Source: Hippea sp. KM1 (GTDB taxonomy: Bacteria > Campylobacterota_A > Desulfurellia > Desulfurellales > Hippeaceae). From it: 64,000 nucleotides of DNA. Within the stretch, counting starts at the first letter, position 1. Every line of letters begins with the position of its first letter. The translations under genes and the position numbers were made by a program. Shown piece after piece: positions 58,859 to 64,000 of the stretch. The DNA is taken from positions 532,001 to 596,000 of the forward strand of contig NZ_JAFP01000001.1 in assembly GCF_000526195.1 (NCBI RefSeq). Reading direction: 5' to 3'. The notes below the pieces were generated by a model, which was given only the letters and a program-made list of their open reading frames with translations, was not told the DNA's origin and did not search any database.

Positions 58859-59320
58859 ATGGGTTTTAGAAACAGAGCGTTTACTCTTATTGAGTTATTA
58901 ATAACCATAGCTATTATAGCTATTCTGGCCGCGGTTGCGGCCTTTACTTATTCTACATTTCTAAAACCTGCATACCAAACGAGCCCTTTGAATGCTCTTA
59001 ATGCTGCTGCAGCTGCCGAGGAAACCTATTATGCTGATAATGGACAGTATGCTTGCACAATAGAGGATCTTACAGGTTTTAATGATGGTACTAAAGATAA
59101 CAAGTTCATAATCAATAAAGATGCCGATAGCAAAAGGAAATTTATTTTAAAGGTGGACAACTGCACAGCAACAAGTTATACGCTGTCAGTCGAAAATAAC
59201 CCCACTGACTCCAAATGGAAAGCGAAATGGGTGATTAGCTGTTCGGCTGATATGCCTTACGGTGCCTGCAAACCAAAACAAGTAGAAGGAAGCCCTACAG
59301 TTCTCACAAACTTATTTTAA
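58859..59320 (+). CDS. Type IV pilin-like protein (second pilin)
   Basis: About 153 residues. The leader MGFRNRA precedes [20 protein letters not shown]; the residue before the cleavage site is Ala instead of the usual Gly, which some prepilin peptidases accept less efficiently. Glu5 is present. The mature part has EETYYADNGQYACTIEDL, common in minor pilins, and four Cys. No ribosome site is visible ahead of the ATG at 58859; a TTG at 58835 is an alternative start. It lies 34 bases after the first pilin. Confidence 0.85.
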   Translation: MGFRNRAFTLIELLITIAIIAILAAVAAFTYSTFLKPAYQTSPLNALNAAAAAEETYYADNGQYACTIEDLTGFNDGTKDNKFIINKDADSKRKFILKVDNCTATSYTLSVENNPTDSKWKAKWVISCSADMPYGACKPKQVEGSPTVLTNLF

Positions 59321-59353
59321 CCCCCCCTTTTTTTCACCTGTGAGTGCAAAAAT
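59321..59353. repeat. A/G-tract repeat copy 1
   Basis: Begins one base after the second pilin stop. C7T7 followed by CACCTGTGAGTGCAAAAA. Copy 2 at 59461 has the same order with small differences. On the minus strand it reads TTTTTGCACT, a few variable bases, AGGTG, A7, G7. Confidence 0.6.
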
Positions 59354-59375
59354 CATGGTTAATTCCTGTTGTTTT

Positions 59376-59546
59376 TTATTGTATTTTTTCCTTTAGTTTC
59401 AGGTTCATCATGTAATTTAGATAAACTCTTTTGATCCTTTCGAAAATCTCTTCGCTTGATCCCCCCCCTTTTTTTCCACCTTGCAGTGCAAAAAAGGGCA
59501 TTCTAAAATCCCATCCACTCATCCACCCATCTACCCATTTACTCAT
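59376..59546 (-). CDS. Short ORF through the repeat, doubtful
   Basis: A 56-codon frame starting at ATG 59546 inside the 8-bp tandem repeat, passing through an A7G8 tract, and ending with SSEEIFERIKRVYLNYMMN and then LKLKEKIQ before TAA. The C-terminal half looks like real protein, the first half is repeat-derived. The G8 tract would put the two halves in or out of frame on slippage. It may be a degraded gene tail. Unrecognised. Confidence 0.2.
   Translation of the reverse strand: MSKWVDGWMSGWDFRMPFFALQGGKKGGGSSEEIFERIKRVYLNYMMNLKLKEKIQ
59461..59497. repeat. A/G-tract repeat copy 2
   Basis: C8T7 then CCACCTTGCAGTGCAAAAAA, paired with copy 1 at 59321 in the same orientation, about 107 bases apart. 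The intervening sequence has no supported gene. Confidence 0.6.
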
Positions 59547-59569
59547 CTACTCATTCACCCATCCACCCT
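59511..59569. repeat. Degenerate 8-bp tandem repeat
   Basis: On the minus strand about seven copies of RRATGRGT in a row (GGATGGGT, GAATGAGT, AGATGAGT, AAATGGGT, AGATGGGT, GGATGAGT, GGATGGGA). It crosses the stop codon end of the AAA-ATPase gene at 59555, so repeat-number change could alter that C-terminus. Confidence 0.75.
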
Positions 59570-61096
59570 CTCAACTTCCCACTGGCTGATATTCCTCTCT
59601 CTTGAATCAAACACCATCCCAATGAGGTATATCCCTTTATTCTCATTCAAGTATTTCTCATGGTATCTTCTCTCTTTTATCTGCTTTATCGGCTGCTCTT
59701 TTGCATCAACCTTAAACTCAATAATTAATATCTTATCCTCTGTCTTAACTGCTAAATCAATCCTTCCCCTGTTTGTTATATCCTCAGGTATCACATCATA
59801 GCCCAAAGCCATCAGGTAGACAAAAACAACGCTGCTGTAATAACCCTCGTAGTTTGATATTACATTGTTTACATAGTTTGTGTATGGAATAGAGGCAAAG
59901 ATCTTCTTAAACAGTTCAACAAAGCCGTTGATGTCGTTTCTGTTTAGACAGTCAAACATATCAAGGCGGTATCTGGCCTTCTGTTGTCTCTGGTTGGTTA
60001 GGTAATCTATGAGGAGCTGGTTTAGTGAGATTCTCACCTCTGTGTTTGGTACCCTGAGTGTGTAGGTGTATCCCCCAAGGTTGTCTGCTATCCTTTTGTC
60101 AAATGTCAGATAGCCTGTCTGCCAGAGGAGTGCCCTTAGGTCAATGTAATCAACATCAAACGCATTCAGTATCTCTTCTGTAACCTCTGAGTATTCAAGC
60201 TCTGGGATATAGTAATCACCCTCCTTTAGTAATTCTATCAGAAATGATGGGTTTCCTGTCTGCCACCAGTAGTTGCGGAATGTGCCGTTGTTTGAGAGAA
60301 ACAGAAGTATGTCAAATGGGTTGTATAGTGGTTTGCCAAAGTAGTTGTAGCCGTTATACCACCTCTTTACCAACTCTAAGTCTATACCCTCTATTCTGTC
60401 TTTAAAGACAGTCAACAGATCATCATGTGTATAACCACAGATCTCTGCAAACTCTTCATTGAGGGTAATATCCTCTAAGTTGTTCAAACCACTGAATAGG
60501 TTGAGCTTTGAGAACTTGCTTACTCCAGTAATAAAGACAAACCTGATGTATCTGTCGCTGTCCTTTATCACAGAGTAGAAGTTCTTTAGAATGTTTCTTG
60601 CCCTTTTTGCCATATCCTTGTTTGTGATGTTGTCAAGGATGGGTTTGTCGTATTCGTCTATGAGGATGACGACTCGTTGGGAGTGTTTGGCATGAGCTTT
60701 CTCTATCAGTTCTGCAAAACATTCCTCGTTGGATAGATCACCGCAGTCAATCCCTAAGTCTTCCTGGTTTTCCTTTAAAACCCATTTCAGTCTTTTATGG
60801 ATTCGCTCCTCATCCAAAGAGTAATCCCCACTGCCAAATGATATCCTTATGACAGGGTGGGGTTTGAAGTCATACTTGTCATAGATGTATAGACCTTTGA
60901 ATAGGTCTTTGTTGCCTAAAAATATCTCTGCCAATGTGTCAAGGAAGAGTGATTTGCCGAAGCGTCTGGGGCGTGAGAGGAAGTAGTATCCACCGCCCTG
61001 CAAGAGTTTTAATGCAAAGTGGGTTTTATCTACATAGTAGCAGTTTTCCTCTATGATCTTGCTAAAGGTCTGGATGCCTATTGGGAGTTTTTTCAT
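59555..61096 (-). CDS. AAA-ATPase-like / PD-(D/E)XK nuclease family protein
   Basis: A 513-residue protein of the widespread AAA-ATPase_like plus PDDEXK_9 (DUF1703) family. N-terminal LPIGIQTFSKIIE and VDKTHFALKL, Walker A-like SRPRRFGKSLFL, Walker B VVILIDEYDKPI, and a C-terminal nuclease-like fold with GRIDLAVKT and ILIIEFKVD (D...E-x-K). Cellular function unknown; the family often occurs in many copies per genome and near repeats. It seems leaderless and ends in the 8-bp repeat. Confidence 0.9.
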   Translation of the reverse strand: MKKLPIGIQTFSKIIEENCYYVDKTHFALKLLQGGGYYFLSRPRRFGKSLFLDTLAEIFLGNKDLFKGLYIYDKYDFKPHPVIRISFGSGDYSLDEERIHKRLKWVLKENQEDLGIDCGDLSNEECFAELIEKAHAKHSQRVVILIDEYDKPILDNITNKDMAKRARNILKNFYSVIKDSDRYIRFVFITGVSKFSKLNLFSGLNNLEDITLNEEFAEICGYTHDDLLTVFKDRIEGIDLELVKRWYNGYNYFGKPLYNPFDILLFLSNNGTFRNYWWQTGNPSFLIELLKEGDYYIPELEYSEVTEEILNAFDVDYIDLRALLWQTGYLTFDKRIADNLGGYTYTLRVPNTEVRISLNQLLIDYLTNQRQQKARYRLDMFDCLNRNDINGFVELFKKIFASIPYTNYVNNVISNYEGYYSSVVFVYLMALGYDVIPEDITNRGRIDLAVKTEDKILIIEFKVDAKEQPIKQIKERRYHEKYLNENKGIYLIGMVFDSRERNISQWEVERVDG

Positions 61097-61106
61097 GGTA
61101 GATAAA

Positions 61107-61134
61107 ATTATAATTCAAAAAAGCATAAAATCAA
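61107..61134 (-). promoter_or_regulatory. Promoter of the AAA-ATPase gene (leaderless layout)
   Basis: Minus strand: TTGATT, 16-base spacer, TATAAT, the -10 box ending 11 bases from the ATG at 61096. Transcription should begin at or within a few bases of the start codon, and no Shine-Dalgarno is present. Confidence 0.5.
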
Positions 61135-61162
61135 CCCGATTGTATATTTTTCCACTCGTTGC

Positions 61163-61190
61163 TTGACCTTGTTGTAATTATGGGTTAGTC
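61163..61190 (+). promoter_or_regulatory. Possible promoter of the response-regulator gene (leaderless layout)
   Basis: TTGACC (61163-61168), 16-base spacer, TTAGTC (61185-61190). The -10 is weak. If used, transcription would start at about the ATG at 61200; TTTATGTAA ahead of it holds no ribosome site. Confidence 0.35.
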
Positions 61191-61199
61191 TTTATGTAA

Positions 61200-61844
61200 A
61201 TGATTAGGGTTCTGATTGTGGAAGACGATAAATATTTGGGTGATGCGGTTAAGCTTTATCTAAATAAAAACGGCTTTGAGTGTGATTGGATTTCTGATGA
61301 TAGAGATGTGGCTTCCACTTTGAATTTTAAGGGTTATGATGTGGTAATACTGGATTTGATGCTGAAATATGAAAAGGGAGAGAATATACTCTCAATGATA
61401 AAATCGAAATACAACCTGCCTGTTATAATTTTAACGGCAAAGGGCAAGATAGAGGATAAAAAAACATGCTTCGAGCTCGGTGCTGATGATTACATGGTAA
61501 AGCCTTTTGACCCACGGGAGCTGGTGTTGAGAATAAAAAGTGTTTGCAGGCGGTATGGCGATGAGACCGTAAAAGTTGGGGATGTTAGGATAGATCTAAG
61601 CAAAGAAACGGTGATGCGAAATGGCGAAAATGTAAACCTGACCAAAAAGGAGTGGGATCTATTGACTTTTTTAGTAAAAAATAGAAACAGGGTTGTATCA
61701 AGTGATGAGATCTTAAGCTATGTATGGCCTGATGGGGAAGCGGGTGATGATTCGGTTAGGGCTTATATTAAAAGGCTCAGGGATGCCCTGGGGCATTCTC
61801 TCATAGAAACTGTAAAGGGTAGGGGATACAGGCTATCAGGCTGA
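61200..61844 (+). CDS. OmpR/PhoB-family response regulator
   Basis: A 214-residue regulator. Receiver: acidic E8-D9-D10, phospho-acceptor D52 (VVILDLMLK), T79 (IILTAKG) and K101 (MVKPFD). C-terminal winged-helix DNA-binding domain from about 125 (LTKKEWDLLTFLVKN, VSSDEILSYVW, RAYIKRLRDAL, ETVKGRGYRL). Paired with the sensor kinase 30 bases downstream. Targets are unknown; the pilin genes and AAA gene are near. Confidence 0.95.
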   Translation: MIRVLIVEDDKYLGDAVKLYLNKNGFECDWISDDRDVASTLNFKGYDVVILDLMLKYEKGENILSMIKSKYNLPVIILTAKGKIEDKKTCFELGADDYMVKPFDPRELVLRIKSVCRRYGDETVKVGDVRIDLSKETVMRNGENVNLTKKEWDLLTFLVKNRNRVVSSDEILSYVWPDGEAGDDSVRAYIKRLRDALGHSLIETVKGRGYRLSG

Positions 61845-61873
61845 CAATTACTTATCAGGATAAGATTATAATA

Positions 61874-62797
61874 TTGACGGTGGCTATCATGATGTTTTGG
61901 CTTGCGGCTATAGATGTTGTGGTGGTCTCTTTTTTCAGAAATAGTATTTTGATGTCTTTTAAAAGGGAAGTCGATATGAGGCTTGATCTGTATAATAAGG
62001 GATTTTTAAAGAAGCTTCCTGAGGATATCTGTATAAGCTCAAGCCAGATAAAGAAAAAGGAGTGTATGCTTTACCGTATAAAGGATGGCAAGTATGTATA
62101 TGTGAACATAGGCAGGATAAAGACACAGCTTGAGAAGTTTACATGGACCTTGATTCTGTGGGAGATGGCCCTAACCATGACTATAGTAATGATTGTTTTT
62201 GCTGTTTTTAGAAGGTTTTCTATGAAGCAGAAATACACCGAGGATCTGCTTAAATTTATCTTATTGAGCGTTTCCCATAAATTGGGGAACTTCATATCGG
62301 CTCAAAGGGTGAATTTGGAGTTTTTAGATCCAGATGAGCCTATTGTTAAGAAGATGAAGCTTGCTATGGATGAAATGGAGAGCGATTTTAACTTTTTAAC
62401 AGAAACCCTCGGTAATATATCAAAAAACAGGGATAAGGAATGGGTAAACCTAAAAAAAGAGGTGCTGGGGGTAATAGAAAGCTTATCCAAAAAGCAGTGT
62501 GATTTTGAGCTAAACTTAGAGGATGTGGGTGTTAGGGTGGATGTGAACGATTTAAGGATTGTTTTGGGTGAGATATTCAACAATGCCGTTAAGTACAGCA
62601 ATTGCAAAATCAAGGTGAGCCTTAAAAAGAAGAGTGGGGGTGTGGCGCTTGCGGTATCTAACCGTATAGCGGATAAGCCTTCCAATTCGGGTCTGGGTAT
62701 CTCCATTATAGAATATATTTCAAAGAAAAACAACTGGGTTTTTTCTAAAAAGGTGAAAGATAGCGAGTTTATGGTTTTCTTGTGGATAAAAAGATGA
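61874..62797 (+). CDS. Membrane sensor histidine kinase, atypical ATPase domain
   Basis: A 307-residue kinase. TM1 about 3-22, a short extracytoplasmic part (about 23-90), TM2 about 91-112. The H-box is SVSHKLGNFISA with H135. The N-box FNNAVKYSN is clear and GLGISI gives G2, but the G1 box (D-x-G-x-G) is replaced by NRIADKP and the ATP lid is nearly absent. The predicted start is TTG at 61874; CTG overlapping the regulator stop is also possible. Partner of the upstream regulator. Signal unknown. Confidence 0.85.
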   Translation: MTVAIMMFWLAAIDVVVVSFFRNSILMSFKREVDMRLDLYNKGFLKKLPEDICISSSQIKKKECMLYRIKDGKYVYVNIGRIKTQLEKFTWTLILWEMALTMTIVMIVFAVFRRFSMKQKYTEDLLKFILLSVSHKLGNFISAQRVNLEFLDPDEPIVKKMKLAMDEMESDFNFLTETLGNISKNRDKEWVNLKKEVLGVIESLSKKQCDFELNLEDVGVRVDVNDLRIVLGEIFNNAVKYSNCKIKVSLKKKSGGVALAVSNRIADKPSNSGLGISIIEYISKKNNWVFSKKVKDSEFMVFLWIKR

Positions 62798-62853
62798 GAT
62801 TTGCTATTGAGTTAAACGGATATTCTTGTAAGAAATCTAATGCAAAACGCTTT

Positions 62854-63255
62854 TTATCTTGCCCAATTCTCCGCCCTTAAACCTTCTATTCTTCTAAACT
62901 CCCTTTCATTATTGGTCACAAGAACGGCATCTAAAGATATTGCATGTGCGGCAATTTGGAGATCGTAAGCCCCCATGACATTACCTTTTCTTTCAATTCC
63001 AGCTCTGATTTTTCCATAGATTTCGGCTACTTTTGCATCAAAGCCGTAGATAGTAAAGTTCTCTATAAAGCTTTCTATAAGATTAATTAGTCTTTTGCTG
63101 TTTTTCTTGTAAGCACCGTAGAACAGTTCGGCAACAACAACAGATGAAAGGGCTAACTCGTGCTCTTGTTCCACTTCTTTAAGTTTTATCCTTATCTCTT
63201 CTGGTGCATTTCTGATTATATAGCTGCAGATATTGGTATCAAGCATATAAATCAT
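62854..63255 (-). CDS. vapC: VapC-type PIN-domain toxin
   Basis: A 133-residue ribonuclease toxin. PIN acidic residues: D6 in MLDTNICSYI, E43 in VVVAELFYG, D98 in MGAYDLQIAAHA, and the NNEREF end. Such toxins cut tRNA or rRNA. It directly follows vapB (stop adjacent to start), a classic type II module. Confidence 0.93.
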   Translation of the reverse strand: MIYMLDTNICSYIIRNAPEEIRIKLKEVEQEHELALSSVVVAELFYGAYKKNSKRLINLIESFIENFTIYGFDAKVAEIYGKIRAGIERKGNVMGAYDLQIAAHAISLDAVLVTNNEREFRRIEGLRAENWAR

Positions 63256-63492
63256 CTAAAACAGATCCCTTTCTTGAGGCAAGGGCTGATTCCTCTTTTT
63301 CATGAACTCACTGGTAATATCTTTAGACTCCCTAAGCCTGTCAAATAAATCATCCCACTTATCATCTGGCGGTATCAGAACTATACGCTTACCCTCTTTC
63401 TTTATATACACCGTATCGCAGTTAAGCCTAAACTCTTTGGGTAATCTAACTGCATACGAGTTGCCGCTTTTAAATACTTTTGTTCTGTGCAT
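63256..63492 (-). CDS. vapB: VapB-type antitoxin (AbrB-like)
   Basis: A 78-residue protein with an N-terminal SpoVT/AbrB swapped-hairpin fold (TKVFKSGNSYAVRLPKEF) and a C-terminal toxin-binding tail rich in Asp/Glu/Arg. The ATG at 63492 is preceded by AAGAGGTGG; the TTG just before it is an alternative. It neutralises the adjacent PIN toxin and represses their promoter. Confidence 0.92.
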   Translation of the reverse strand: MHRTKVFKSGNSYAVRLPKEFRLNCDTVYIKKEGKRIVLIPPDDKWDDLFDRLRESKDITSEFMKKRNQPLPQERDLF

Positions 63493-63569
63493 CAATGCAC
63501 CACCTCTTCACTAAGTATCTATTAGTAATATATACATAAAAACTGAAACTGTAAAGAAAAACGATATTG

Positions 63570-63713
63570 TCAAGATTTTTGTGTAATCCACCTATGAGTG
63601 CCTCCCAAGAAATATACCGCCCTCAGATAGATGAACTTTTCAATAGATTGAGCAGAATGTAGAGCACCTATCACTGCGTTGCCCTTTTTTCTCCTTAACT
63701 CTTCAAAAAGCAT
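63570..63713 (-). other. Unrecognised short open frame
   Basis: A 47-codon frame beginning MLFEELRRKKGNAVIGALHS with no clear ribosome site. It does not match a family I recognise and may be a gene fragment in a decayed region. Confidence 0.2.
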
Positions 63714-63795
63714 TTTATACCCAATAGCAGGGAGACTAAATCAGATTAAAAGAGAGGCTTTCAAAAATCTGATGAGGTTTACGGGGGTATTATAA

Positions 63796-63909
63796 ATATC
63801 ATCCAAAGACCTTGAGAAAATCAAGAAAATAGCAGCTAAAAAAGGGTTAAGGTACCAGACCTTCATAAAAAGCGTTCTGCACCAGATTATAGAGGAAGAG
63901 TCTGCTTAG
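63796..63909 (+). pseudogene. Remnant of a CopG/ribbon-helix-helix antitoxin
   Basis: The open stretch reads ISSKDLEKIKKIAAKKGLRY then QTFIKSVLHQIIEEESA and a stop, the C-terminus of the CopG-type antitoxins that pair with BrnT/RelE toxins (normally INIRISSKDLEKIK...YQTLI). A TAA lies immediately upstream in frame, and the preceding RINI-like bases are shifted, so the N-terminal half is lost. No toxin partner is visible. Confidence 0.65.
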
Positions 63910-64000
63910 TTTGGAAATTTTTGGGATTTTTTATAGTGCCGAAACTGGGGAATTTAATTGACCCTGTGTGGGGGACTTTAGAGTCCCATTCTGAAAAAAT
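63910..64000. other. Terminal intergenic bases with a small hairpin
   Basis: No gene seen. GGGACT (63972-63977) and AGTCCC (63982-63987) form a 6-base stem with a 4-base loop. The window ends before its context is clear. Confidence 0.3.

Noticed and set aside
59511-59569. CRISPR array
   Set aside because: Period is 8 bases with no spacers; it is a simple tandem repeat. No other spaced repeats or cas genes were seen.
62854-63909. Prophage or integrative element boundary
   Set aside because: No integrase, attachment repeat or phage gene is visible; only TA genes and fragments.
63972-63987. Insertion-sequence terminal repeat
   Set aside because: A 6-base hairpin without a transposase in view is not enough.

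Overview
This 64 kb window looks like chromosome from a thermophilic, anaerobic, sulfur-respiring, flagellated Gram-negative bacterium. The gene content best fits the Hippea/Desulfurella group; that placement is inferred from gene content, because no rRNA gene is present. The evidence is a Tat-exported polysulfide/thiosulfate reductase operon, molybdenum-cofactor genes, a two-gene pathway for the heat solute di-myo-inositol phosphate, LPS genes, flagellar chemotaxis genes and type IV pilins, with heavy AGG/ATA codon use. Coding density is very high and many neighbours overlap by 1-30 bases.

Layout. 1-3.8 kb (+): cheV (cut by the window edge), cheX, cheZ, cheY, an orphan peptide-type ABC ATPase and rlmN. 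3.8-13.4 kb (-): MCP, a large PAS/GAF/GGDEF/EAL protein, inositol-phosphate synthase, the IPCT/DIPP synthase fusion, a LysM-NlpC/P60 hydrolase and ruvC. 13.7-18.9 kb (+): a sodium:solute symporter, tRNA-Val, then an oxygen-defence operon (Ogg2-type glycosylase, rubredoxin, flavodiiron oxidase, a peroxiredoxin-wHTH fusion, ferritin, superoxide reductase). 18.9-22.2 kb (-): a rod-like flagellar protein, Thi4, a GT39 transferase and a shikimate kinase. 22.2-35.3 kb: HD protein, efp, MFS, glnK-amt (-), hisS-aspS, trpB2 and psrABC. 35.3-52.9 kb (+): tRNA-Gly, psiE, proS, two peptidases, an HD-GYP protein, mobB, LPS genes, thiE, moaA-moaC, DUF2914, a PAS-MCP, leuCDB, a phosphodiesterase and engB. 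52.9-58.0 kb (-): tig-clpP-clpX-hslV-hslU in one operon.

The last 6 kb is the accessory part: two type IV pilins behind a near-consensus promoter and a truncated prepilin-leader ORF, A/G-tract repeats and an 8-bp tandem repeat, an AAA-ATPase/PD-(D/E)XK protein, a two-component pair whose kinase lacks a recognisable G1 box, a VapBC module and the remains of another antitoxin gene.

How the parts fit: psrABC supplies sulfur respiration; mobB, moaA and moaC help make its cofactor. The rubredoxin-flavodiiron-peroxiredoxin-ferritin-superoxide reductase set removes O2 and its products while sparing iron, and the adjacent glycosylase repairs oxidised DNA. MIPS plus IPCT/DIPPS make a thermoprotective solute. 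Chemotaxis, c-di-GMP proteins and pilins govern motility and attachment. No single wholly new system is evident. The most unusual items are the peroxiredoxin-wHTH fusion inside the oxygen-defence operon, the Cys-poor Thi4, and the pilin/repeat/leaderless-gene region at 58-63 kb.
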